In this document: positions 45,466 to 57,300 of the stretch, in pieces
Position numbering within the stretch: the stretch's first letter is position 1
Layout: each line of letters begins with the position of its first letter
Origin: Argentina anserina
Taxonomy: Eukaryota > Streptophyta > Magnoliopsida > Rosales > Rosaceae
Direction of reading: 5' to 3'
Assembly: GCF_933775445.1 (NCBI RefSeq)
Contig: NC_065872.1
Span: 11,346,001 to 11,410,000 of the forward strand
Length of the DNA stretch: 64,000 bases
Notes under the pieces: generated by a model
Told to the model about the DNA's origin: nothing
The model's database searches: none
What the model saw: only the letters and a program-made list of their open reading frames with translations
Translations under genes and position numbers: made by a program

Positions 45466-46689
45466 GTGTCGCATGCCTAGGTTGCATGGTGCACATATCG
45501 TTGCCTCAATAAAAACCTTGTTAAGCAAAATAAAAACCTCTTGGGTAAAAACAAAAGCTTGATCGAAGGGAAAAAGAGAACAACGCACCGTCTACATTTG
45601 ATAGCATCATGTGAGCTAGACTCCCCATGAAGTCTACGAAACAACTCCCCCTGATTAGTGTCATAATCATGGAGTATAAAGAACAACGTATACAACGTTC
45701 ATTACATGCTTCTCAAACGTAATCTTGGGCTAATGATTGATCATTAATCTAGCCACACATCCTTAGATCATTAATACTGTACTTAGCCAAACTTAGATCT
45801 TAGGAAACAAGATTGCATAACAACTCAAAACAAGAGTTTGTAATGAAAATCAGATTCTCGGATAGAATGGCCTTCATTCACTTAAACGGCCATAACTTCT
45901 TCGTCAAAATAGGTATCAGCAAACCGTAAAATGTTCTGAAGTAGACACCCGTGGCTTTCCAGTGACATAAGGTTCACAACCTCATCCGATCGGAGCAGTT
46001 CACAATACTCTGTCGAAGTTGATTGACTTGCAAATTTCCGGACAGAACTGTCATACTTTGCTAAAACGGCCATAACTCACTCAATATGATAGCTATGAAC
46101 AAATGGTTGGTGTCCCTGGAAAGTAGACACATAGGCATTTCCAACGGTACCAATTTCACCATATTTCATCGAGCGAGCTGTCTTGTAGGTCTCGTTGAAG
46201 TTGACCTACGAAGCTAGACAGATTCTGATTTGTCACATTCAATGTATCTTTCACAAAAGAATGGGGGAATGGACAATGAAATACTGATTTTGGTCCGAGA
46301 CGGAACCGTACGCATCCTTTACGCTACCAGTGTTGACTACTACACCAAGGCGTACGTTGATGTTGCTGGAGCTGCTGGCGGCGTTGGTGTGGATAGGATT
46401 TGTGTTGGTTCACTAAGTGTAGAACTAAACCCATGTCAAATAAGCAATGCAAGTCCAATGACGATGCATAGGCGCATAGTTAATCACGTCATAATGAAAG
46501 CAATAGTGTCCCAACAATACTTACATATATGAATCTATTGCTCATTGAATCTCTTCATCATCTATACTTAGACGGAATAAAGAATCAAGAATTAGCTTTC
46601 ATATGAACACATATGGGTATGAGTTCTTGCAACCGATTGTACTACGTTCTCTTGAACTTTGCAATCTGATTACATAAGCTCTCCCTAAT

Positions 46690-46900
46690 CTGGAGGCATT
46701 TAAAGTCCCTCGGGCACTCTCATATCTGCGTCAAGATCCCTTTACAGATATTCTATAACCACTATCATATGCTGCAAATCAGTTTTCATGGACACTACTA
46801 CTAATCAAGTAGCGGAAAGAAATTATGTCCATAACGAGAGAATATAACTCATCGTAGTCAATACTAGGATAATGAGACAATGTTTGCGCCATAAGTCCTG
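46690..46900 (-). pseudogene. copia reverse transcriptase remnant
   Basis: On the minus strand the peptides VVIEYL, RDLDADM and RVPEGL appear around one stop. They correspond to the conserved copia block around the first catalytic Asp (DVVTAYLYG-like) and the following P-E-G motif. The rest is too decayed to read. Confidence 0.65.
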
Positions 46901-47879
46901 CATATATCGCATGACTTCATATTTCTCATTACACTTACGAACAACGATCAACATAACAAGTCTAGTTTAGCCTGTATTGATTCTTTCCACTTCGATCAAG
47001 TTGCTCATCGTTGATACTTTACAACGGAATAAGAGCATAAACGAATACATCATCAATCATGGGAGATCAATCCATTAAACACATGCGCGCGCTGTATATG
47101 ATCAATTTGTGAAAATTCTATTCTTCTCTAACATCAACAAAAGGAGTCTGTAGAGTCTCACAGAAACTTAGTTGATACACATGTATAGAGAATATCTCTT
47201 GATGATGGGCGAAATACTTGTACCTACGCATCTCGCTTCTTTCTGGTTTTGATTCTATAGAATAATGGTCTCCCCCTCATCTAGGTAGGAGCCAAGACCG
47301 AAGCTATGACCCTTACTTGTCCATCTTTGCGTTTGCCGCCCTTGTTTTGTGGTGCAATACCACGGGCGCCGACAACACCACAGCGTAGGATGGTGCCATC
47401 GCCGGCTTCCTTCCCACTGTCAGGGATGGTGCCAACGGTGCTAGGACCAGGTCATATGAAATTCTCTCATATTCTGAGAGTTCCAACCTTTCCGGCACAT
47501 CACAGCATTTATGTGCGATCTCGTCACTTTCGCAATATCGGTAAAGTCATTGAGCATCGAATCTTTGACTTTCTGGAGATAGATAATGCGTTGCACATTT
47601 GCTCACTTTGAGTAGTGCGGGATCTTAATGAGACATAGTGCCACACCACGTCAATTCCTGACGTTAAAACCGGAATGAGAGCATTCCATATCTCCCCCTA
47701 ACGACGGGAAGTATGTCTCATCAAATTGACCATCTGCTAATATCGCAGGATAGAGATCAACGGCTGTAGATTGGAAATAGCGGACAAGTGTTAGTGATTC
47801 ATAAATCATAACCAACCAGAATACTTAATCGTTTGAAGTAGACCCATTGAGATAACTACAATAGAGGCACATAAACAAC

Positions 47880-48669
47880 TTTAACCAAATAGGCGTTTAA
47901 TGAAAAGAACGTTGGGATCGTATCGAGTAACCATCTGGTACGCACTAAACGCTTGGCAAGTTGTGGGTCTAAAACGAATAAGTGTCGCTGCATGCAACAT
48001 CATTACATATCCCCATGCAAAAATCTGCAGGTTAGTACCCATAACCAAGTCCGAGCTCTGCTGGATCGTACAATGAATGAACATGAGGAATAATATGTTC
48101 AACGACGATCCCAGTAGATATGCAAAACAAAATCATCAAAGTCGTGGAGGTGAACTCTCCAACGGTATCCAATCGAATAGATTTGAGAGGATAGGAAGGG
48201 TGGTGAGCCCATAGTATGATGATCATAGCTAAAAACCTAGCAAATGCAGCATTCCTTGTGGAAAGCAAAGCGACGTGTGACCAACGCATCGATGTTCTTA
48301 ACCTATACCATAAGAATACCGAAAAATATCTGTATTCGGTTGGATAGGGTCCACTAATGTCACCTTCAATACTTTGTAAGAATGGAATGTTCTCGGTTGG
48401 AGCATTAGCAAATAAGGACTTCCTTGAAATCTAGCAAAAGAACAAGCTTTGCAAAATGAGCGATTGGCATCAGAGATTGTCATGGGGGCATTAGAAAACA
48501 CGGGAGGCATCACAAGCTCCTGTGAAGGAGGGGATGCCGCCACCGACGGCCTTAATGCCATGGAGCTGCCGAAATAGGCAGGCTCGGCCTCACCATGTAT
48601 GGCACGGATAGGCTCGGCCTCACCGTGTGGAGCATGGGTGAGGTGGTCCTCCAATCGTTTCGTGAACAT
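47880..48669 (-). pseudogene. copia integrase remnant
   Basis: Several overlapping minus-strand frames carry ordered copia integrase pieces: CKACSFARF (end of the zinc region), DPIQPNTDIFRYS, RWSHVALLSTRNAAFARFLA, KSIRLDTVGEFTS (second catalytic Asp) and DPAEL (catalytic Glu region). A block resembling a conserved copia stretch, including WGYVMMLHAATLIRFRPT, comes last. At least two frameshifts interrupt it. Confidence 0.85.
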
Positions 48670-49399
48670 GAAAAATAGATGATCATTTGAATTTCAAAGA
48701 ACTCGAATCATCATATCTTGTTCAAAATGACCAAAAAATGATCATGTCAAAACTGATGAGACAGCAAAACCGAACCCATGATTCAAAGAATCTTGAGTTA
48801 CATAAAGCTACTGCTGCAGGCAAGTAAAGTTATGTCCACAGGCTAACAAAGCTATTGTCTAAGCTTGAAAAAGCTAATGTCAATGAAATTTGACAGATTT
48901 ATTCCTCTCTATTCTTAACACAAATATCAAGATGAAAATCCATCATTGACATATATGACATTTTAAAACTTAGCAAGACACGAAGATATAACACAATCTC
49001 CGCACGAGATTCGTAAAACAACTACCTGCGCTGTAGGACAGTGTGGGTGGTTACGCAATTAGCAAGACACTCGATTTCACGGCGGGACATTCTCAAAATG
49101 AAGATTAAGAGACTCAACGACGGGGTGAACTTCTCTAGACATTACGCCGTAGGATATTGTAAGAGGGGGGATTGAAACAAATGTGCAATCCCATCGAGTG
49201 TATCACATGACAATAGAACTACATTCTTCAACTTAAGAGTTGGAAAAACATGATATTGGAGCAGTTGAATACCAAAAAATTTGGGTGGTAAAGACTATCC
49301 AATTGGTGCGGGTGGTCACCAATAATAATAAAATCGTTTGAGCTATGAAACGACTTGGAGAAAACCGGAAAATTAACCGGAAAACCATGTCAAAATAAC

Positions 49400-49760
49400 T
49401 CAAAACCGGGTGAAATTTTGGACTGGGAAAACGTGGCAGTAAAAACTGCTGGAAATAGGCCGGAAAAATGATGAGAAACAATCGTCGGAAAAACTCGCCA
49501 GAAACCGGCGGCACCGATTGCCGGAAAACTGGCATGCGGCGGCCGGAACTGGCCGTTATGGAGGCTGGAACTTCAGGTCCGACAGAGGACGTCAGTAGGA
49601 ACCGGGTGGCGGTGCTGGAAACACCGGAATATGGCCGAAAGGCGGCGAATACGCCGGAAAACATTTCGGAAACGCCGGAATAGTAACCGGGAAAAACGAC
49701 GTCAATTTTTGACGTTCCGATGTCCGTTTTCCAAATTTGAAGGTCCAAAATCACAATGTA
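49400..49760 (-). repeat. CCGGAAA-rich degenerate repeat in the copia gag region
   Basis: CCGGAAAA, GCCGGAAA and CGGCGG words recur every 10-20 bases. The segment sits where gag would be, between the 5' LTR leader and integrase. No gag domain is recognisable. Confidence 0.6.
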
Positions 49761-50929
49761 GTGCTATTGGGGTCACATGTAACCCAAAAGCGGCCAATTT
49801 AAAAACCACGTGAGTTGCAAACGTTGACCATGCATGCTAAGCCAAGACAAATAAAATTCTCACGAGTCCATCTTGTAAACAAGAAATACGAGAAATTTTA
49901 TTGAATATGCCAATATTTAATACAACACAAACAAGCTTCCAATTCCAATGGACGACTTAAGCTAAAGTCGAGCAATAATCATGGCAATGCCAACGTCATA
50001 CTTGAAAAATAGTAAGCATAAGACATAGTCAAAATAGATTGACTAATCAAAAGTCCGTAGCAACAAAATCTTGCATATCGTATTAGGCAGAGCCTTAGCC
50101 TGAGGCTCAAAATGTTTGCTTACTTGAGAATGGAAGAATGTTACTTTTCCATCTCCAAAATTCCCTCAAGAAATAGATATAGGTGCCAAAAATGGCATGC
50201 GTTTCTTGGATGTGGAGTATGCATCAATGTCAACCCTGATAATACAATGTCATAGACGTTTATTGAATCACTTTAAGTGTGTCCCATAAAATGTGTTATT
50301 TGTGGGATCTTTTGTCAGCAAATAGTGCTGCATCAGAGTAATGAATCAACTCAAATAAATGAGTACGTAGACCTTGGGATTATCGTTTATAGACATGAGT
50401 TTAAGAAAACTCAAACATTCAAATAACAGTCGTGATGGCGATGCATCCATGAGAAACGAGGGTTGTATTGGTTTCGAATAATCGAAATATTCAAGTATGT
50501 AACCGGAATTAGAAGGGTTGTGATGTATATGGTCACAAAATAATCGATGCATATCGGCAATTCTCTTGATCGCACCCAAAACAGCGGTGTAATCAGACAA
50601 CCACACGAAATCAATTTCTTCTCTTGAAATAATAACGTGACTCCCCCAGGACTGTCACACGAAAAACGTCGACCAAGAGGGGAAACCCATCCCTCTATAG
50701 TCTCATCGGCGTTATAAGAAAGGCCGGAATTAAGACAAGAAGAAGGCTAATAGCGCCCGATATAATATATCTATACGTTCAAAAGCGAGAACGTTTATGA
50801 AAAATGTATCTTTGAAGGTTTGTAGTATACGAGAGTAGCTTCTCTTAAGCGAAGCCCTTGCTTGTGAATTTCGTGTTCTTGCGTGAATATGCGGGAGGAG
50901 CAATTTTGAATGCTTTAATGCGGTGACTT

Positions 50930-51130
50930 GCGGGGCAAAAAGATGTTTTTGCGCAGCGAATGCGGAGGAGACCCTGCAGGGTTGGGCTACATGCAGGGGT
51001 TGCGGAGGGGTCGCAGGGGCTGCGTGCAGGGTTGCAGGCAGGGCTGCGTGCGGGGATGTTGCAGGGGTAGCGTGCAGGGGCAGCGATACGGGGGCTGCAG
51101 TGGAGGCGAGGACATGCCGGAGGCCGGCGG
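50930..51130. repeat. GC-rich GCAGGG / GCGGAGG repeat in the copia leader
   Basis: A run of imperfect GGCTGCGTGCAGGG-like units just inside the 5' LTR, far richer in G+C than its surroundings. Its reverse complement resembles the last 140 bases of the window (63860-64000), which share CCTCCGCAACCC and CCCTGCAGG words. Confidence 0.65.
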
Positions 51131-51197
51131 AGGAGAAGAGAGAAGAAAAAAAATAATTCTAGGGCTCTAAAAGTTCAGGGTTTTAGGGCAAAGTGCG

Positions 51198-51389
51198 TGA
51201 TAACGTGTTTGAGGATGAAATAATTGTGTATTATTGAATGATATGAGGGCCTATATATAGGCATTACAAAACCACAATCCCGTAGGATTCGGAGTCCTAA
51301 TATATTACGGAGATGCTAATCTATCTCCTAACATGAAACCTATTAGGCTAAGACACACAAAATGGTATAATAGTAATTCTTTCGGAACA
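51198..51389 (-). repeat. 5' LTR of the copia element
   Basis: 192 bp. On the minus strand it starts TGTTCCGAAAG and ends AAACACGTTATCA. It contains the TATA-like palindrome CCTATATATAGG. Confidence 0.85.
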
Positions 51390-51758
51390 GTAGTATCTAT
51401 TTAGAACATAATGATATAATGGAATGAGCAACAATAGTACTAATAGAAATGAGATCGAAATAGAATGGAATCCCTTGATTTTTTTTTTGAGAACAAAATG
51501 GAATCCCTTGATTGCTCATTGCGTACTGGATTTAATGGAATCAAATATGATTTTAACCTACATATCGTGGGACTATATATGGAGGAGCTGGAGTCTGGGT
51601 CTTGATGTTGGAGAAAGGCTAGGGCCCTTAGCTAGACTGGGATACCATTGTTTTGTTTTGGCATCATCTTGAATCATAGTGATTTGGTCGGTCTGGAACT
51701 TATGCGAATGTTCCGTAATTGTTACCTGGAGATATCGATGGTACAGATTTCAGAATAT
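51390..51758. other. spacer, no gene recognised
   Basis: Short frames only. Nothing recognisable. Confidence 0.4.
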
Positions 51759-52520
51759 CTTTTTTTTGTTGGACGTAAAAAAACAACATTGAAGAGCCTA
51801 AAGAGGCACAGACAGCCAAGCCCATAGAACAGGCCTAACAGAACCAGACTTTCATAGTCACAAAGCCCAAACACATGGGAGACTAGATAAGCCGAGAAAA
51901 AAAGAAACAGAACCGCAAAGCTTAATTAAACAAACAGAACAATGAAACTAAAGCGAAAACGCAGGCTGAGACTATGAGTTCGGACCAATTACAGAATTCA
52001 GCGGAGGACACGACAAGCCGTCGCGAGATAGAACGTGGACAAGGGAGGACGGCGGTCTGTCAATCCAGACATCCGGACACGTCTTCCTCACACTAAGTGA
52101 CGCAACAAGATGAGCTGCGCAATTCACTTTTCTGGGAATCCAAGACCAAGAAATCAGTCTGCATGGATGGGGAGCTCTGTGTATTCTTGCAACCAAAGGT
52201 GAAATTCTCCAGCAATTTCCCGAATCCGTGCCATTGATGTTGTCAAATAATTCTTTGCAATCAGATTCAATTTGGACAGTAATGTGGGAGTACTTTTTGG
52301 CGAGGGAGAAAGCTAAGATGGCAGCTTGGGCTTCTGCTTCAACCGCCGAATTTGCACCGCACCTATCAGAAGCTCGATCAATAAGAGAACTATGATGATT
52401 TCGCACAACCACTGCAAGCCCAGAAAGGTTAAATATATTCACCGATCCAAGCTGCCACTGGCGGCTTTTCCCAATTAATGACAGAACTTGGTGGAATGGA
52501 GTTTGTTACTTTGTTGTTGA
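51759..52520 (-). pseudogene. RNase H-like (RVT_3) retroelement remnant
   Basis: A minus-strand frame 52442-51972 (156 codons) matches the plant LINE-type RNase H fold. It has GLAVVVRNHH, ANSAVEAEAQAAILAF (catalytic Glu), TVQIESDCKELFD (catalytic Asp) and ISWSWIPRKVNCAAHLVAS. The final Asp expected near the end is His. The first catalytic strand (expected NVDG-like) is missing: the preceding INWEKPPVAAWIG lies in another frame just upstream (about 52480). An eight-base T-run at 51759 would be the A-tail on the minus strand. Most likely a 5'-truncated LINE copy or a gene derived from one. Confidence 0.65.
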
Positions 52521-54347
52521 AAGTTGTTTGAATGACAGTGGGGTTATGATGAGTGTGTAATGGTCATGGCAAGCTGGGTGGGTTGAGGTTGTCAAAGTTT
52601 CAGGGATTATTGTTGTGGATGGGTTGGTGGAGGTGGTAGAAGGATTAATTGGGTGGTGATGAGGGGAGAGTACTTGGTGGGGGTTGCTATGGGAGATCTA
52701 TTGTCACAACGTCCAGTGGGGGATGCGGAGGGGTTAGAATTGATGTTTTGGTTCATGAGTGATGGAATGATGGTAGTTGTTTGGCTTTGGGTTGTTTGAA
52801 GCATACGATCGAGAGAAGGAGGTGGAAAGATTTGTGATGTTGGCTTCTGTTACGCACTGGAGGCTGCCAGTAGGGAAAGGGAAGATAGGAATATCAATGA
52901 ATCAATCGGATGAAAATTTTCTCGAGTGAATATTAACAGATAGTGTACGTACAACTTTCTCCCATTGGCGGAGTGGCAATGCGTGAATGCGATGTTATTC
53001 CGTACGTACGTTGATTCATGCTGAGTGAATATGTAACTACTTTGGTCCGATCTCCTTTCATTTTAAGTCCCTTCACAGAGATATATAATGGAGTTCGATG
53101 AAATGTAACAAGCTATAGTAGTCGATCTACGTAATCAATATACCACTCGATCTCTCGCACTTTGGTAGCGGTATGAGGATCAAATACTCAATAAGATTGA
53201 ATATATTGACCAATATTCTATATACAAGCGGATTGGAGATTTGGAGACATGAGACATGTTATGAATCATGCCTTTTGCTAGTTATACGAAAAAAAGAAGA
53301 AAGAATCAAATTTTATATAAATTTATCTTTTTGTTAATTGAAGCCAATATTAACCAATAGAGTGCCATATAATTATATAAACACCAACTACTTAAGAGTG
53401 TAAACTACAATTTGCATTATGGAATTTGTTTTTAATATGAAAAACTATGATGGGAATGTGATCCTGGAATCTAAAAGTCTCTCGAACGATTTTAGAATTA
53501 AAATGCGGATTAGAGAATTTTGAGTAACTAAATCCCATATAATTTCAAGACACATGCAAATTCTATTGTACACTTCTAATTGTTGATCTATGGTTGCGGC
53601 TTAAACATCTCAATGACGAGAGAAAGTAAGATAAAACGGGATGTTAGTAAGTCCAAAGTCCGAACATGACGTCCATATATATAATTTTTTTATTTTTGTC
53701 GGTTAGTTTGTTTGTGTTTTTTTTTTTAACGTATGAGAGGGTATCTAGAGACTTACAAATTATTGACTTTCATCTGGTATCTCTAAGTAGAGATAAGTTC
53801 GACAAAATGATAAAATGATCTATCAAAATAATTATTTCATGGTAGTAGTCTAGTTTACTCCCACTGTGACGATCGAGTATCTTGGCGCCGCTAGTGTATA
53901 CGTACATTTCCGTGTGGTACTTGTAGTGAAATACAACGTACATGACGACATAGAGCTCATGGACAAATTAAGCAAAACCTGTAAAACAAAATCAGATGCG
54001 TAAGCAATGACTCCACTCCATTGCTCTATTTTATAGCCAGGGCTTCACCACCAGCATCACCAGTCAGTCAGTCACCACCATTCTGCAAGAACCCCTTGAC
54101 CCGGCCCATGTAAGTTCGGGCCAGGCAGAGCCGCAGAAGCAGGTGAGCCATTATTCTTATACGACAAAATTCAGCACCGCACACCTTAATAGTGTCATCT
54201 CACACATTGGACAACATTCACATTACTAAGCTTTTATTTCTCTTCATACACGAAGAGCCAAATTAATTAAGAACCTGATTCATTCATTTCAGTCCAGAAA
54301 TTTACAGACAAGTGCTGCAACGTATTTTTTCTGCTTCAGTCATCATC
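52521..54347. other. spacer and upstream region of the MATE gene
   Basis: AT-rich, with a Gln/Thr/Pro-rich minus-strand frame of 65 codons (52607-52804) that might be the linker upstream of the RNase H fragment. A TATTTTATAGCC word near 54028 is a possible TATA box for the MATE gene. Nothing else recognised. Confidence 0.4.
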
Positions 54348-57300
54348 ATGCCGAGTAATACAAACAGTGCATTAGTGGAAGCGGAGGCTCTGTTGTTGGC
54401 GGAGTACTCAGCTTCAGACGTCGGTTTAAAACACGAGCATCACGATGTTGAGCTCATTGATGAAGATGATCAACGTCTGGGAAGGAGGGTCTGGATTGAA
54501 TCAAAGAAGCTTTGGCACATAGTTGGTCCGGCGATTTTTAGCCGTGTCGCCTCCTATTCGATGCTGGTCATCACCCAAGCTTTCGCCGGCCACCTCGGCG
54601 ACTTAGAGCTCGCCGCAATCTCTATTGCCAATAATGTCATCGTCGGTTTCGATTTCGGCCTCTTGGTACTAGATTAGAGCACTTCGTTTTGTCTTCAAAA
54701 CTCAAAAGTGTTCATATATATATATATATATATATATGAATATATATGTACGTTGATCTGGTTAATTAGAGATAAATCAGATAACAACGTAACATGTGAC
54801 TACAAATCTTGACACTAATTTTCGTAATATATATTCTAAATTGTCTGGTGATTTTGTCTTCTCAGTTGGGAATGGCGAGTGCCTTGGAAACACTATGTGG
54901 GCAAGCTTATGGTGCCAAGAAGTACTATATGCTTGGGGTGTACATGCAACGCTCATGGATAGTACTCTTCTTGTGTTGCATCCTCCTCCTGCCGCTCTAT
55001 CTCTTCGCCTCGCCGGTCTTAAAGGTTTTAGGCCAGCCGGCCGACGTAGCAGAGTTATGTGGGCTTGTGTCCATGGCCATGATACCACTCCACTTCAGCT
55101 TCGCGTTTCAGTTCCCGCTGCAAAGGTTCTTGCAGAGCCAGCTGAAGACAGGTGTGATTGCCTGGGTGTCTCTGGCAGCTCTGATTGTTCATATATTTGT
55201 GAGTTGGTTCTTTGTGTATAGGCTTGAGCTTGGAGTCATTGGAACTGCAATTACCTTAAACTTTTCATGGTGGGCGTTGACGTTCGGGCTTTTCTTTTAC
55301 ACTATTTGGGGTGGCTGCCCTATAACATGGGGTGGATTCTCCATTGAAGCGTTTTCTGGTCTTTGGGAGTTCATTAAACTCTCTGCTGCTTCTGGAGTTA
55401 TGCTCTGGTACCTCTTTCTCTCTATTCTCCGTCTAATTTTGCTTAACTTTCTTTCCCCTGTTGATTCATTGGTCTGACATATATGTTGTGTAACTCAAAC
55501 TTACAGCTTGGAGAATTGGTATTATAGAATACTAATTCTGATGACCGGAAATCTACAAAATGCAGAGATTGCTGTGGATGCTTTGTCTATATGGTAATTA
55601 CGTTTTTTTTCTTACTCTAACAACATTTGTTCGTGTAGAAAATGCTAATTTGCGCATGATTATCGATCATCCCATTTTATTCTCACACCCCATGCAGCAA
55701 ATTTAAATTGTACTAAGGAATCGAATTGATTCCAATTCCATCAATATTCTTAGACCACTTGTCTAGCTAGCTTCGTATGATTATTTAAGCTCGTAGTATT
55801 TGAATAGTGAGTGATGTTGATCGTTTGTTTTCTTTTGTCGTGGAATTGAATTGAAGCATGACCATTAACGGCTGGGAGCTGATGATCCCTCTGGCTTTCT
55901 TCGCTGGAACGGGGTGAGTTTACCTCTCTTATATAATCTTGACCATGTACACCTAGGCCCTAGCTAGCAAGAAATAAAGATTTTCAGACAAAATTTATAT
56001 TTTTGTTCTCTTCTAAATTATTCCGGTCCTTGTGGATTACACTCTCCGTGGAGCCGTGTAAACCAAGAGTACGAATATGAAGAAATCCTAAAGAAATGCT
56101 TGATTTGATCAATTTGTTAGACCCCTTAGGACACCGTTACTTTCTTCTCAAGGTACGCATGTTTATTATGTTTCATCATTTTTCTAGTGATAGTTTTGTT
56201 AGCTGGATTGGTTTAAATACTTGAGCATTTTATTTTGTTTCATTATTTTTAGTTGCCTTCTCAACTGCTCTTGTTGCGCACTTGTGGAAATGTTCTTCAA
56301 ACCCTTTGCCTAATTTGAGTAGTTTTGCTAGCTCCTTTGATGTGAGGCCTTCGCTTATAATAACAATATATGATAAATCTAAGAGTACAAGAGCGATTCA
56401 AACGCCTCAAATTGCATATATGTCAAGACAAATGGGTCAATATATCATTGGTGTCAATTATACAAGTAGCTAGTCAAATTCAAACTTGCTCATACTAATT
56501 GGATTCATCTGTCTAACGACCTCACACATTATTCTTTTCCTCTTCTATACATGATTGGTGCCAATAGATAGTGATTCCAAGCCTCAAAATCATTGTTATG
56601 GTTCCACCGCATATATATGTGCTAATTAAGCTGGAACACCAACTTTTCTTCGTATTTTATCCACATACTCTGTCTTTCATTGTTTTTATACGTAGTTTGC
56701 GTTTCATACTTCGTTGTTGTGCTAAAGCTAGCAATGTCGTTCCAACTAGGGTTTTGGAGTGTAGTACGTAGATCAACAATGTTTAACTTAAGTCGGTTAG
56801 TTAGTCAATTATAAGAACTGTAAAACAAGAGTTCCACACTTGGAGTACTTTAGAGTAATGTGTAATAGGAAATTTCTTTTTTGTTTACGGTTGATACCCA
56901 AAAAAATTTAACTTTATTTTTTATTTACGTATGAAGAACTTCAAAGGGCAAAGTTTGGGCCTAAGCTTGGATTTGCGCTACAACTTAGTTAAATAAGGCC
57001 AACAAATTATAATAGTTGATACTTACACATTTCCGGAAAAACTAAAAGAAGAATGGCTAACCATGTCATGCCATGCCCAAAAGAATGCAGGGAGTAAACA
57101 CACAAGCCGAGCATCCTCCCTAAATTAAACTGCACTCGAGCCATGCCATGCATTTCCACACTTTTCCTTGAGCCAAGGTAGTATCTTCTGGATACCCAGT
57201 CCACCTAAGAGTAAGGCAAGCCATGTTATCCATGCTCAAGTGCACCCTCCTCCTCGACAGATGGTCCCTTACGGAGGCTTCTTAATACCCACGAGCTTAC

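Larger units (their letters stand above)
45256..51389 (-). mobile_element. Ty1/copia LTR retrotransposon, decayed, minus orientation
   Basis: About 6.1 kb bounded by related LTRs of about 200 bp (45256-45456 and 51198-51389). A polypurine tract adjoins the left LTR. Integrase remnants lie at 47880-48669 and reverse transcriptase remnants near 46700-46900. Integrase before reverse transcriptase (read on the minus strand) is the copia order. Frames are broken throughout. I could not find a matching 5-bp target duplication, and the left edge is uncertain by several bases. Confidence 0.85.

Noticed and set aside
50923..51170. Cys/Gly/Arg-rich frames in the GC-rich copia leader
   Set aside because: Several frames stay open because of the repeat composition. 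They are not protein-like.
45256..51389. 5-bp target duplication for the copia element
   Set aside because: Right flank GTAGT does not match any left flank near 45251-45256. Boundary shift or decay is likely, so none is claimed.
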